Positions 26,712 through 36,781 of a DNA stretch of 64,000 nucleotides are shown here, piece after piece (within the stretch, counting starts at the first letter, position 1; the number at the start of each line of letters is the position of its first letter). The notes beneath the pieces were generated by a model, which made no database searches, had not been told where the DNA came from, and saw only the letters and a program-made list of their open reading frames with translations. Source of the stretch: Colwellia sp. 39_35_sub15_T18 (GTDB lineage Bacteria; Pseudomonadota; Gammaproteobacteria; Enterobacterales; Alteromonadaceae); assembly GCA_002162675.1 (NCBI GenBank), contig MAAE01000007.1, positions 62,001-126,000 of the forward strand, written 5' to 3'. The translations under genes were made by a program, and so were the position numbers.

Positions 26712-27158
26712 TTAATTATTTACTGAGGGTAAGCAAACAATGTCGACCCAAAAATTTTCAACACTTCTGACTACGCCCATAAATTTCATGGCGTTAACGG
26801 GTTTAACGATATAACAATTGGCATGTAAGTCGTAACTTTCAACAATATCTTTATCGGCTTGTGAACTGGTTAACACAATGACAGGAATTCTTTTCAGCAT
26901 TGGCTCCGCTTTAATAATTTCTAATACTTCTCGGCCATCGGTACTGGGTAGATTTAGATCTAATAAAATAATATCGGGCGTCACCGCATTTTCATAGCCA
27001 TTACGTTTAAACAAGTAATCGAGTGCTATGTCACCATCTTCGGCAATGTGGAGTTTATTGCGAAATTTAGCTTCTTCAAATGCTTCTCGAGTCAGCTCTA
27101 TGTCACCTTCGTTATCTTCAACAAGCAGGATTTCTGCTAATCTAACATTTTCTGTCAT
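26712..27158 (-). CDS. Rcp1-type response regulator receiver
   Basis: 148 aa. AEILLVEDNEGDIELTREAF and IILLDLNLPSTDGREVLEII identify a receiver of the Rcp1 group, single-domain regulators paired with phytochrome-type kinases. The switch Thr/Ser and Lys lie in VLTSSQADKD and IVKPVN. Its ATG shares one base with the stop of the CHASE kinase gene (TAATG), so translation is coupled and the kinase is the likely partner. Confidence 0.9.
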   Translation of the reverse strand: MTENVRLAEILLVEDNEGDIELTREAFEEAKFRNKLHIAEDGDIALDYLFKRNGYENAVTPDIILLDLNLPSTDGREVLEIIKAEPMLKRIPVIVLTSSQADKDIVESYDLHANCYIVKPVNAMKFMGVVRSVENFWVDIVCLPSVNN

Positions 27159-30100
27159 TAGTTTTCCTTAATGGGAGTTGGTTTTAATAGTTTAATGTAA
27201 AAAGTAGACCCGAAACCCTTCTTCGAGTTAACCCAAATAGTTCCTCCGTGACGCTCTACCACCTTTTTGCAAATAGAAAGACCTACGCCAGTACCCGCAA
27301 ATTGGCTTCTTCTATGTAGGCGCTGAAACACTTCAAATATTTTTTTAAAATGCCGCTCTTCCATACCGATACCATTATCTTTGACAATAAAAGTCCAGTG
27401 CTCACCGGCATCTTCAGCACTAATATGTACATGAGGTATTTGCTCTGGCTTTTGATATTTCATACCATTGTTAATCAAATTTTGAAATAGTTGCAGCAGT
27501 TGGGTTTTATTGCCTTGTAGTTCAGGTAGTGGCTCAAAGGTGATTTTTCCTTTATTCACTTCTTGGTTAGCAAGCATGTTAGTGCGGATTACATTAATTA
27601 AGCTTTCAATATTCACTCTTTCCAAAATTTGCGTGTCACTACTGATGCTTGAGTAGGCAAGAATGTCGGTAATAAGCGTTTGCGCTCTTGAGGCGCCATC
27701 GGTAACAAAGTTAAAATATTTTTGGCCTTTGGCATCATTTTTAAGATCATCGGCAATATGTTCTTGTAGTTTTTCAGAAAAGCTACGGATCATTCTGAGT
27801 GGCTCTTGCAGGTCGTGTGAGCAAACATAAGCAAAACGCTCTAACTCTTCATTGGAGTCGGTTAACTCATCAATAAATTTCTCACGCTCTTTTTCCAAGG
27901 CAATGCGTTTACTAATGTCTCTCACAATACCACTAAACTTTTTACTGTTAGCAAACAGCATTTCACTGATAGAAAGTTCAATAGGAAAAACGCGACCATC
28001 CTTATGTTTCCCTTCAACATAACGACCAATACCGATGATTTTTTTGACACTAGTATCATGGTAGTTTTTTAAATAACCATCATGCTCACCATGATATGGC
28101 TCAGGCATCAGCATTTTAATATTGCTACCAATAACTTCGGTGTCAGCATAACCAAACATTTTTTGTGCTGAGGCATTAAATTTTTCAATACGGCCTTGCT
28201 CATCAATGGTGATGAGTCCATCAACGGCATTTTCCACCACGGCGCGATATTCTTCTTCACTCGCGGTTAGTTCAGAAGTTCTAATATTAACTAGCTGTTC
28301 AACAATTTCTCGACGACGAATAAGGTGGACCATGCCCAAGGATATTATTCCAGAAAGTATCATACCGCCAATAAGTATTAGCCAAGCTGACCATACTATT
28401 GATTCATCATTAATCTCACTGTAAGTGCTAATACGCCAATTTCTGCCGGCAACCGTGAGTATCTCGGCACGAGAAAAAGCATTGTTAACGGGTGAGTTTC
28501 CATAAATAACTTCAGGGCTATCAGCATCCGAAACATCTTCAATATATAATGATAATTGACCTGCTCCGCTCATTGAGGTACTGGCAATAAGATCACCAAC
28601 ACGTAACACCATAAGCACAAACCCGCGCAAATGTTGAGCTTGCTCAGTCATATCACTGGTGACGTCATCTGAAAAAATGGGATTAAACACAAGAATACCA
28701 CTCTGACTGCCTTGTTCTTGTACCAAATTGATTTTAGCGGTCGCCACTTTACGATTATGCTTTTCTGCGTCCATCAATGCCGCTAAACGTCTACTATTTG
28801 ACGCAAGATCAAAACCAACCGATTTTTCATTTCCTGTCATGGGTTCGACATAATAAACTGGAAAGTAGTTGTCACGCATTTTAGCGACAATCAAGCTGCC
28901 ATTAGCGCTTTTTTCTTTAATGGCAAAATGGCTTATGCCATCTAGTTTTGCTTGTTGTTGGTAATATTCTCGCTGTGAGTGGCTAATGTTAGGTATCCAC
29001 TCAAGCGCCTGTATGTTGTCATGATTGGCGAGTAGTGGTGCAGTAAACGTTTTAAACTCCTGACGACTAACACTTGCTGAAGCACTATAAAACGCTTTTA
29101 CTGCGTCTAGTGATTGCAGGTTTTTATCTATACTTGCTCGAATAGCATTTATTTTTTGTTGGCTTTCAACCGTTAATGCTTTTTCAATGGTGGTTTTTTC
29201 AAGATTCAAGGTCATCATATAAGCGCTGATACTGGCACTTACTCCTATCACCCCCACTAATATTGGTAAGGCATAGGTTTTCCAAAATGAAAACCGAATA
29301 CTATTGGTATGTTGAGCTTGCAATAAGCCCTGATAACCCAGTACAACAAACACTAAAAATGATAATACAAAGCTAAAAAACAGTACCGATAATATAGTAT
29401 TTTGCAGAGAACGCTTGCTGTCGATAATCAATGCATCGTCAGTAATGAAAATAAAAGTAAGGTTGGGGCCAGGTAATTGCATTGAGTTTTCACGAAATGT
29501 TTTAATGTGCTTGGTGCCCGTGTCTATCACTAAATTATCTTGCACTAATTTAAAAGCAACATTGTTATTAAATGATTTAATCACAAAAACATCTGCCAGT
29601 GACACGGTCATTTCACTACTTAACAGGCCTTCAACATAGCTATTATATAAAACAGGAACGGACATTTTGAATGTTAACCGCTGACCCTCTTGACTCAATA
29701 ATTGAAAATGATAAGGCTTAACACCGCTTAATAGTGGCTCTATCCACTGATTGTCAGTAACATAATCAGCTTGCAAATTCTTACCTGTTTGCATCAAAAC
29801 ATTACCTGCAATGTCTTGTAGTACCAACCGACCTTTTTCACCACCAATAATCACATTATCCAGTAATTCTTGAATAGTTCGATTACTGGCATCAGACAAC
29901 ATTACCGCACTAGTGAGACTGGGATATGTGGCTAAATCTTCAATAATAGTGCGTTGACTTTCAACAAAATTATTAAACAATGCCGCCTCTAATGCTAGCT
30001 CAACCTGTAAGTCCTCATGATGTTGCGACTCAAACATTTGGTTCACTTTGGGGATGATCACAAAAGCACTCATCAGCATAATCAATAAGAATAAACTAAC

Positions 30101-30169
30101 CGTAAACAGGCTAAGAGTACGCAACATTGAAGTACGCTCAGCAGAGACTGGTGTTGTGGCTATTATCAT
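27158..30169 (-). CDS. CHASE-PAS sensor histidine kinase
   Basis: 1003 aa. Order: helix about 15-37, an outside domain to about 250, helix near 255-275, helix near 295-315, a CHASE domain (NIQALEWIPNISHSQREYY ... GFDLASNSRRLAAL) to about 570, helix about 595-615, PAS (EYRAVVENAVDGLITIDEQG) about 640-760, HisKA (FAYVCSHDLQEPLRMI) and HATPase (NNGMKYQ, DNGIGM, GTGVGLSICKKVV). Two outside domains are unusual. The gene starts three bases after the binding-protein gene, whose product may present a ligand to it. Confidence 0.92.
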   Translation of the reverse strand: MIIATTPVSAERTSMLRTLSLFTVSLFLLIMLMSAFVIIPKVNQMFESQHHEDLQVELALEAALFNNFVESQRTIIEDLATYPSLTSAVMLSDASNRTIQELLDNVIIGGEKGRLVLQDIAGNVLMQTGKNLQADYVTDNQWIEPLLSGVKPYHFQLLSQEGQRLTFKMSVPVLYNSYVEGLLSSEMTVSLADVFVIKSFNNNVAFKLVQDNLVIDTGTKHIKTFRENSMQLPGPNLTFIFITDDALIIDSKRSLQNTILSVLFFSFVLSFLVFVVLGYQGLLQAQHTNSIRFSFWKTYALPILVGVIGVSASISAYMMTLNLEKTTIEKALTVESQQKINAIRASIDKNLQSLDAVKAFYSASASVSRQEFKTFTAPLLANHDNIQALEWIPNISHSQREYYQQQAKLDGISHFAIKEKSANGSLIVAKMRDNYFPVYYVEPMTGNEKSVGFDLASNSRRLAALMDAEKHNRKVATAKINLVQEQGSQSGILVFNPIFSDDVTSDMTEQAQHLRGFVLMVLRVGDLIASTSMSGAGQLSLYIEDVSDADSPEVIYGNSPVNNAFSRAEILTVAGRNWRISTYSEINDESIVWSAWLILIGGMILSGIISLGMVHLIRRREIVEQLVNIRTSELTASEEEYRAVVENAVDGLITIDEQGRIEKFNASAQKMFGYADTEVIGSNIKMLMPEPYHGEHDGYLKNYHDTSVKKIIGIGRYVEGKHKDGRVFPIELSISEMLFANSKKFSGIVRDISKRIALEKEREKFIDELTDSNEELERFAYVCSHDLQEPLRMIRSFSEKLQEHIADDLKNDAKGQKYFNFVTDGASRAQTLITDILAYSSISSDTQILERVNIESLINVIRTNMLANQEVNKGKITFEPLPELQGNKTQLLQLFQNLINNGMKYQKPEQIPHVHISAEDAGEHWTFIVKDNGIGMEERHFKKIFEVFQRLHRRSQFAGTGVGLSICKKVVERHGGTIWVNSKKGFGSTFYIKLLKPTPIKEN

Positions 30170-30172
30170 GAA

Positions 30173-31405
30173 TTAATCATCTGAAATTAATATTTCATCC
30201 TGCTGACCATATTTACCCATGCAGTAGCTGTCACTTTGTAATGCTTCGTGCCCGTTGGTGTTTTTTTCACTATCAAAGGCCGAAAAAGGTTTATGGTATG
30301 TTTTTACCAGACCTTCAATTGGCACCTTGATATTTTCTAATGCTCGGCGTATCGCCTCACGATCTTTGATGATGTCTCCGCTAAGATCTGTTTGTTTTAT
30401 TGCTTGAATAAGTAACTTGGTTAAATCGTAAGCATGAATAAAACCCACTGCTGACTTCAAATCTTTAGGCTCAGTAATAAGACCATTAGAATAGCTAACA
30501 AGTTGTTCAAAAACCTGTTGGGCTAATGGGCTTTGCTCCGCATTAGTAAAAGAAAAACAAGATTGAATAAAATGTAAATTGAGTTTTTTTCTGGCGTCAG
30601 CATTAACAACCTCATGAAAATTGCCACCGGTAATACCCCAATGGCTGATAATTGGCAAGCGTTGGGCTAATGGGTATTTAAGCATTTCTTTGGCTATGAT
30701 AGCCCCTTCAACAGCATTGCCGACTAATATCACACAATCACTGCCTTTATCCATAATGTTATCAAGCACAAAACGAGCGCCTTTTGCCTTTAAATTCCAG
30801 CTAAAACGAGTCAACCTTGGCGTCTCAATATTATAATTATTAAGCGCTTTAGACATACTTTGTAAATTAGAATCCCCCCAAGGCGATTCTTCAAGCAATA
30901 AGTGCGGGTTTTGGCATTTTTGGTTATTCATGGCAAAATTAATAATCACCGGCCCTGCTTGTGTATCGTCAACCGATAAACGAAATACCCAGTTTTCTGG
31001 CGATGGATAGCGAGTAATTGGCCCGCCAGCAGCCCATGGTACAAGTGTTAATGCTTTATTTTCATTAATAAAAGCACGGTTTTTTATTAACGGCGGTGAG
31101 TGAATACCTGAATAAATAACTAACGCGTTAGGGTCGTCAATAAATATTTGATAATTACGTTTACTGCGCACAACGTTACCGCGATGATCTAAATATTTAA
31201 AAGCAATTTTATAGCCAGCAATGTGATTATCAATTTCATTAAAGGCAACCTCAATCCCTTGCTGTATAGCTTGGGCAGATTCATGGTGATTAGCAATATC
31301 GGCGTCTTGGTATATATATAACACCTTTTCGCTAACTTCTTCAGCCAACAATGAACCGATTGATGACAGTAAAATTAATACGGTAATCTTTAGTCTGTTT
31401 TTCAT
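30173..31405 (-). CDS. Periplasmic branched-chain-amino-acid-type binding protein
   Basis: 410 aa with a signal peptide (cleavage near LLAEE). The fold is the type 1 periplasmic binding protein used by LIV-type transporters and receptors: VLYIYQDADIANHHESAQAIQQGIEVAFNEI, then ITRYPSPENWVFRLSVDDTQAGPVI and SDCVILVGNAVEGA. No ABC permease or ATPase is nearby; the next gene, three bases away, is a CHASE kinase, so it likely serves signalling rather than uptake. Confidence 0.87.
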   Translation of the reverse strand: MKNRLKITVLILLSSIGSLLAEEVSEKVLYIYQDADIANHHESAQAIQQGIEVAFNEIDNHIAGYKIAFKYLDHRGNVVRSKRNYQIFIDDPNALVIYSGIHSPPLIKNRAFINENKALTLVPWAAGGPITRYPSPENWVFRLSVDDTQAGPVIINFAMNNQKCQNPHLLLEESPWGDSNLQSMSKALNNYNIETPRLTRFSWNLKAKGARFVLDNIMDKGSDCVILVGNAVEGAIIAKEMLKYPLAQRLPIISHWGITGGNFHEVVNADARKKLNLHFIQSCFSFTNAEQSPLAQQVFEQLVSYSNGLITEPKDLKSAVGFIHAYDLTKLLIQAIKQTDLSGDIIKDREAIRRALENIKVPIEGLVKTYHKPFSAFDSEKNTNGHEALQSDSYCMGKYGQQDEILISDD

Positions 31406-31503
31406 TTATGCCTCACTGAAATATAAAATTCATTTGTAATGACGATATTCATTCGTCGCCCCCTTTACATCAAAATTGTTGTACTAAAGCTAATATTTGA
31501 ACA

Positions 31504-33204
31504 CTATGTTTGCAACCATTTTTTTTCTATTGCTACCGCTGATAACGGTCTTTCAAAAAAGTAACCTTGTATTTCATCGGCATTTAGTTGGCAACACAAT
31601 TCATGTTGAAACTGCGTTTCAACGCCTTCAGCAATAATATGCAAGCCAATAGTGCTCGCCATTACGGCAATTCCTTTTACTATGGCTAAATGCCGTATTT
31701 CAGCATTTGATTGTGGCAAAAGAGATTTATCTAATTTAACAATATTAATCGGGTAATTGAGTAAGTGCGATAAGGAAGAAAAACCCGTGCCAAAATCGTC
31801 TAACGCTAACTTGCAACCCAGATCATTAAGTTGCGCTATACGCCTGCTACTGCTTTCCTCGTCTTGAGATAACAAGGCAGTTTCAGTAAGTTCTAATACA
31901 ATGGATTCAGGGGCAACATGATATTTTGCTAAGAGTTGTTCAATACTTGAGGTAAGTGATGTATGTACAAGCTGTATCGCTGAGATGTTTATTGCCATGG
32001 TCAGCTCAGCATTAAATTTTGTTTGCCAAACAGACAGCTGTTTAATCGCCGTATCTAATACCCATTCACCTATTTTGTCAATGAGGCGCGATTGTTCTGC
32101 AATAGGAATAAACTCATCTGGTGTACTCTTTAACGAGCAGTTTGGCCATCGAATAAGTGCTTCAAAACCAACCATTTCTTTACTTTTTGTATTGATCACT
32201 GGTTGATAATGAAGTTCAAAGTCTTTATTTTTTATCGATTTTTTTAATTCTATTTCAATTTGATAGTTACGTGAAAACTGCTCTTGCATTAACTCTTCAA
32301 AATAACATAATTGATTTCGCCCTTGCTTCTTAGCGCGGTACATAGCGATATCAGCATACTTTGTTAACGTTTCTGCGGTGTCTGCATTTTGAGGGTGCAT
32401 GGCAATACCAACGCTAACACCGCACTGTATAATATGACCGTCAATTTCAATAGGAACTTCTAATGATTGAATAATACGTTGCGCGACGGCCGTGGCGCTA
32501 TTGGCAAATGTTAGCCCGGTAATTAGAATGGCAAATTCATCTCCGCCAAGGCGACCAAACAACTCATTACCCCGTAAACAAAGACTAATGCGATCAACAA
32601 CATGCTTAAGTAGGTTATCGCCCGTTTCATGCCCGTAGGTATCATTAACATTTTTAAAATGGTCGAGATCTAACAGCAATAGGGCAATATTATGTTGAGA
32701 GCGTTTGTTATTGGCAATAGATACTTTTAACGCTTCTTCAAAATGGTAGCGATTTGATAAGCCCGTTAATGAGTCTTTTTCTGCCAATTCTCGTACTTGG
32801 CAAAAGCTATCGTAGAGTTTTTTCTCCAGCTCAAAGCGCTTTTTAGCTTGAATAATAGCTCGGTGAAGTTTTGCTGGCGTTATTTCACTTTTGGTAATAA
32901 AATCTTGAGCGCCTGCCTGTAAACATGAAAGAGCCAGTACTTCATCGTCAGAATTACTCATCATAACAATAGCCATTTCACCAAGATTAGGCCGGCTTCT
33001 TAGTTCTATCACCATTTCGATGCCATCTATTTTTGGCATTCTATAATCAAGTAATAAAACATCAAAGCGTTTATTTTCAACCGCTTTCAAGCCTTCTTCG
33101 GCAGAGCATACTTCATGTAATCGTGGCGCATATTCATTCTTACTTAATGCTCTTTTAACCGTTTCTCGGTCAATCGCATCATCATCTACCAATAATATTT
33201 CCAT
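31504..33204 (-). CDS. REC-GGDEF-EAL response regulator
   Basis: 566 aa. Receiver (residues 1-125, phospho-Asp in VLLLDYRMPKIDG), GGDEF (about 145-305, intact RLGGDEFAIL) and EAL (about 315-566, EALIRW, ELTETALL, DDFGTGFSSL and a Lys in IVKLDKSL). Both c-di-GMP synthesis and breakdown motifs look complete, so which activity dominates, and whether the receiver switches it, cannot be told. It lies in the signalling cluster between the GAF kinase and the binding protein. Confidence 0.93.
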   Translation of the reverse strand: MEILLVDDDAIDRETVKRALSKNEYAPRLHEVCSAEEGLKAVENKRFDVLLLDYRMPKIDGIEMVIELRSRPNLGEMAIVMMSNSDDEVLALSCLQAGAQDFITKSEITPAKLHRAIIQAKKRFELEKKLYDSFCQVRELAEKDSLTGLSNRYHFEEALKVSIANNKRSQHNIALLLLDLDHFKNVNDTYGHETGDNLLKHVVDRISLCLRGNELFGRLGGDEFAILITGLTFANSATAVAQRIIQSLEVPIEIDGHIIQCGVSVGIAMHPQNADTAETLTKYADIAMYRAKKQGRNQLCYFEELMQEQFSRNYQIEIELKKSIKNKDFELHYQPVINTKSKEMVGFEALIRWPNCSLKSTPDEFIPIAEQSRLIDKIGEWVLDTAIKQLSVWQTKFNAELTMAINISAIQLVHTSLTSSIEQLLAKYHVAPESIVLELTETALLSQDEESSSRRIAQLNDLGCKLALDDFGTGFSSLSHLLNYPINIVKLDKSLLPQSNAEIRHLAIVKGIAVMASTIGLHIIAEGVETQFQHELCCQLNADEIQGYFFERPLSAVAIEKKWLQT

Positions 33205-33272
33205 TATAATTCCTCCTAATCTGAGATTTTACGCGACTAAACCACTAATTCTTTTGAACATTATACATATCA

Positions 33273-34391
33273 TTAATTTGGCCAAACAATGTTGAACTTA
33301 GCACCATGGTCAACTTGCGAGGTAACACTGATAGTGCCGCCATAAATGGCTAATATTTTTTTTACCATGGCTAAACCAAGTCCGTTAGCCTCTATTTCAT
33401 CCTTTGATTTAAGCGTTTGAAATGGCTTAAATATTTTATCCTGTAGCTCAAGAGGAATACCTGGACCGTCATCAGTTATTGAAAATTGATAATCAGCAGC
33501 GTTAGCTAGACAATGTATAGTAATGAGCCCTGATGTTTTATCGTGATGTTTAATGGCATTAGAAATTAAATGAGACAAAACAATGGATAAATGGCGTTTT
33601 GGAAGCTTAATCTCACAATCATTAACGTTGACATCAAATTCCTTACTTATATTTAGCTTGGCGCAGCAATCCTTCACAATGCAGCTAAAATTCAAATGCT
33701 CTGCTGGGGTATTACCTCGCCCCGTCTGCGAATAGTGGCGTAAACCACTCAGTAGTAATTGCATGCGGTTAATACTATTTTCAATCATGCCAAAATACTT
33801 GCTATTACTCGCCACAACATCTTCGGCTAAATCTTCTTTGATCCATGAGGTAACATTTTTTATCGCATTGATGGGCGATTTCAAATCATGAGAGACTATA
33901 TGCATAAATTCATCTATTTCACTATTAAGCTCATAGTTTTTTTTAACTAGCTCTATCTGTGAAGCAATATCTCTAGCCAATAAACGAAAAACTGATATTT
34001 GATATGCAGTCAATTTTTGCGGTTTACTATCCATAACACATAACGTGCCGATGACACAGCCATCAGACATCATCAAAGGTATGCCTGCGCAATATCTAAC
34101 AACCTCTCCATGGACTAGTAGTTTATTTTCAGTGAAACGAATATCTTCAAAGGTATCTGGCACTTCACAAAAGTCATTTTCGTTAAGTATAAGCTCATGA
34201 ATTTCTATGTTTTTATCTAATGATGTAACACTCAAAACCTTGTTTATTCGACACCATTGCTTGCCTACATTGACTAAACTGATTTGTGATATTAGGCAAT
34301 TACATGTATCGGTAGCCAATGTTGTCGCATTGTCAAACGTGTGCTCGAAGTTCATCGCTAAATATGTGCCGTTTTGCTGGTCAAGAAACAA
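33273..34391 (-). CDS. GAF-domain histidine kinase
   Basis: 372 aa, soluble. A GAF domain (about 1-145; CAGIPLMMSDGCVIGTLCVMD is typical), HisKA with FMHIVSHDLKSPINAIKNV, and HATPase with HLISNAIKHHD, DDGPGIPLELQ and GLGLAMVKKIL. First gene of the cluster; the c-di-GMP regulator starts 68 bases after it, so a phosphorelay to that receiver is plausible. Upstream is a promoter-sized gap. Confidence 0.9.
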   Translation of the reverse strand: MFLDQQNGTYLAMNFEHTFDNATTLATDTCNCLISQISLVNVGKQWCRINKVLSVTSLDKNIEIHELILNENDFCEVPDTFEDIRFTENKLLVHGEVVRYCAGIPLMMSDGCVIGTLCVMDSKPQKLTAYQISVFRLLARDIASQIELVKKNYELNSEIDEFMHIVSHDLKSPINAIKNVTSWIKEDLAEDVVASNSKYFGMIENSINRMQLLLSGLRHYSQTGRGNTPAEHLNFSCIVKDCCAKLNISKEFDVNVNDCEIKLPKRHLSIVLSHLISNAIKHHDKTSGLITIHCLANAADYQFSITDDGPGIPLELQDKIFKPFQTLKSKDEIEANGLGLAMVKKILAIYGGTISVTSQVDHGAKFNIVWPN

Positions 34392-34635
34392 GATAATCCC
34401 ATTAAAATTTTTTATTCCATAATTGAAATCAGTATGGCACCTAACCTTAAAAATATCATTATTAATTGATATAAATCAAAAGACTGCTATAAGAAACATG
34501 GTAACGCTTGATGTAAGCTAGCGTTCAAAAATCTACAATGATTTATAGCTAAACACCGATAAGTAATATTAATGGAAAGAAATGAGCGAAATTTATTTAG
34601 GCTGCTATGGCTAAAAGTATAATTAAAGATGACAG

Positions 34636-34669
34636 AAAAAAGCCCGGATATTGCTATTCGGGCTTTTTT
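34636..34669 (-). terminator. Intrinsic terminator after the PEBP-like gene
   Basis: AAAAAAGCCCG ... CGGGCTTTTTT with an inner ATA/TAT pair, followed by a U-run in minus-strand reading; 31 bases after the stop of the gene at 34700. The remaining 240 bases up to 34391 are the upstream region of the GAF kinase gene and hold nothing else visible. Confidence 0.88.
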
Positions 34670-34699
34670 ATAAACAAATATATATGCGATTAAATTCAG

Positions 34700-35257
34700 C
34701 TAGTCTCGTTTATACAAAGATTCAATAGTACTAGATTCTATGGTGTTGGCATTAATCATGTAACCTGCTAATGCCCCAGAAGCATCTTCAGGCAAGGCCA
34801 GTGTTTCTACCGAGAGTGCATGTATGGTAAAGCGGTAGTGATGTACGCCATGGCCTGAAGGCGGGCAAGCGCCACCATAGCCCCGGCTACCGTAATCATT
34901 TTTTATTTGCATACTGCCTTGTGGCGCAAGATCTTTTTTCGTACTACCGGCAGCTGTTGCTATTTCTGTCACGTTTTTTGGAATATTCACTACTTGCCAA
35001 TGCCACCAACCACTGCCTGTAGGCGCGTCAGGATCATAGGCGGTAATGGCAAAACTTTTTGTGCCTTTAGGTGCGCCTGACCATTTAAGATGTGGTGATA
35101 AATCGCCGCCAGCACAGCCAAAGCCAGTGAATTCCTGTGCTTTAGGCATAAATTCACCTTGAGCTATATCTTGGCTAGTTAATGTCAGATCGCCGGCAAA
35201 TACCGATGCTGAAAGACCCAGTAATGCAGTTGAAAGAAGTTTCGGTGTATAACGCAT
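34700..35257 (-). CDS. Exported YbhB/YbcL-type PEBP-like protein
   Basis: 185 aa with a signal peptide (ALLGLSASVFAGD). Phosphatidylethanolamine-binding-protein fold: SPHLKWSGAPKGTKSFAITAYDPDAPTGSGWWHWQVVNIP, GSRGYGGACPPSGHGVHHYRF (the conserved CPP.GxHxYxF loop). Exported members are common, function uncertain; they may bind small phospho-compounds. Three 11-bp repeats sit just upstream. Confidence 0.92.
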   Translation of the reverse strand: MRYTPKLLSTALLGLSASVFAGDLTLTSQDIAQGEFMPKAQEFTGFGCAGGDLSPHLKWSGAPKGTKSFAITAYDPDAPTGSGWWHWQVVNIPKNVTEIATAAGSTKKDLAPQGSMQIKNDYGSRGYGGACPPSGHGVHHYRFTIHALSVETLALPEDASGALAGYMINANTIESSTIESLYKRD

Positions 35258-35272
35258 AATTACCCTCGTTAG

Positions 35273-35305
35273 TTTATGATTAGTTTGTGATTAACTTGTG
35301 ATTAA
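35273..35305. repeat. Three tandem 11-bp repeats before the PEBP-like gene
   Basis: TTTATGATTAG, TTTGTGATTAA, CTTGTGATTAA in tandem, one helix turn apart, ending 16 bases before the PEBP-like start and 62 bases downstream of the araC-type gene's stop. This spacing fits an operator, but simple slippage is possible. Confidence 0.5.
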
Positions 35306-35367
35306 TTTAATCGTTATGTTAACCTTTTTTACCATTGCTATTGCCCCGAAACCGTCATAATTTCGCC

Positions 35368-36186
35368 CTAATCCGCCATTTTAGTTTTTCTAAGTTCAGA
35401 AGGGGTTAACCCAAAGCGTCGTTTAAAACGATCGGTGAATCGTGATTGGGATTGATAACCGCATTTTTCAGCCACTAAACTGATAGGTTGTCGCGTTGTT
35501 TGTAACAAATGCAAACCTAGACTTAATCTAGCTTGATCCTTAATCTCTTGCACACTAGTTCCTTCTGAGTTCAGTTTTCGGCGCAGCGTCGATTCACTCA
35601 TGGCTAACTGTTGACAAATATGTTCATTGGTTAATTCATAAAAGCCATGCTTACAGAACATATCATGTAATCTATGTCCTAATTTGGCATTAGCCATCAT
35701 GGATAAAATTTCTTTATGCCCCATATAACAAAGTAACTCTATGAGCTCTCTTTTTCGTGAAGACCACAAGTTCTTAGGCGCCCAAAGTGCACTTTCAACA
35801 AATTGCTGCAAGCATTGCTCGAGTATCGGCGTTGTTTCACCCATGCAATAATGTTGTTTATTGACAACATTATTTTGCAGACCATTAAAATCTTGATAGT
35901 CAAATTCAATTAACAGCGCAAAATACTCTTCACCTTTCGGGATGTTACGCATGTTTATCGCCGGGCTATCAGATAAAAAGATAAAGTGACCCGCATGGCA
36001 TATCAGTTCGTGATTTTTACCTAGCTCTTTACAACCGCTGAGAACAACCACTAACAATGGTTTTACAATAGGCACATTTAATAGGTTCTGCTCTTTAATT
36101 GACGAATACACCGCAAAAGGCAGTTCATTTCTTTCATTAATAGAGCTTTTGATTGTGTTTTTGATGGTAGTCTGGAGATTGGCCAT
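35368..36186 (-). CDS. AraC-family transcriptional regulator
   Basis: 272 aa. The C-terminal ~100 residues carry the two helix-turn-helix motifs: ICQQLAMSESTLRRKLNSEGTSVQEI and ISLVAEKCGYQSQSRFTDRFKRRFGLTPSELRK. The N-terminal part resembles the AraC_N type (cupin-like, ligand binding) of the YqhC/FtrA-like group. It lies 110 bases upstream of the PEBP-like gene on the same strand; the 11-bp repeats between them could be its target. Confidence 0.9.
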   Translation of the reverse strand: MANLQTTIKNTIKSSINERNELPFAVYSSIKEQNLLNVPIVKPLLVVVLSGCKELGKNHELICHAGHFIFLSDSPAINMRNIPKGEEYFALLIEFDYQDFNGLQNNVVNKQHYCMGETTPILEQCLQQFVESALWAPKNLWSSRKRELIELLCYMGHKEILSMMANAKLGHRLHDMFCKHGFYELTNEHICQQLAMSESTLRRKLNSEGTSVQEIKDQARLSLGLHLLQTTRQPISLVAEKCGYQSQSRFTDRFKRRFGLTPSELRKTKMAD

Positions 36187-36292
36187 AACGTTCTCTATAC
36201 CTAGCGCCTAAAGCCCGTCATCATGGGACGAACGGCTAATAGTGAAGTCTAGCCCACAGCTCCTTTTTGTGGGCGATCGTTAGTGTGCTTAT

Positions 36293-36661
36293 TTAACTGC
36301 TCTGGGCAACGTAAAAGCTCAGCCCAGCAATTGACCAAAAAAATAGCCAAGAAATATGCTTACCTTTGGTAAACGCAGCCGAAAGTAAACCACTGATTAA
36401 AAATACCGCGGCAATAACCATAAGTATTTGCTGTTGAATATCTTCACTTGGACTCGAAAGCATAAAAAGAATGGCTGCGAACCCCCACCAAGCTACCGTC
36501 GTTAAATGCCATGCGAACCTTAAAACTCGCTTAGTAAACCAGTCACTACCGAGTAATTTAGGTAACTCTCCCTTAAACAATCGAATCAAAATATAGCGCT
36601 CACCGAGATAAGAGTGAACCAAACTTATAAATATTGCTAAAAAAGCACCCGTAACTAACAT
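36293..36661 (-). CDS. Small four-helix membrane protein
   Basis: 122 aa from MLVTGAFLAIFISLVHSYLG at 36661, which has GAGG six bases upstream; the track ORF adds a false N-terminal part. Four membrane helices, with a conserved-looking RFAWHLTTVAWWGFAAILF. Short proteins of this kind are annotated only as membrane proteins. Neighbours are an AraC regulator and a monooxygenase-like gene. Confidence 0.75.
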   Translation of the reverse strand: MLVTGAFLAIFISLVHSYLGERYILIRLFKGELPKLLGSDWFTKRVLRFAWHLTTVAWWGFAAILFMLSSPSEDIQQQILMVIAAVFLISGLLSAAFTKGKHISWLFFWSIAGLSFYVAQSS

Positions 36662-36781
36662 ATAATCCTCATAATTTTTCCACTTGTTGTAAACAGTTAA
36701 CGCCCATAATAGGCAAATTTGTTGGCTAAAGTTAGCGAACAGCAACAAAAGCCAACGATTTTGTTACTGTTCAAATACTTA

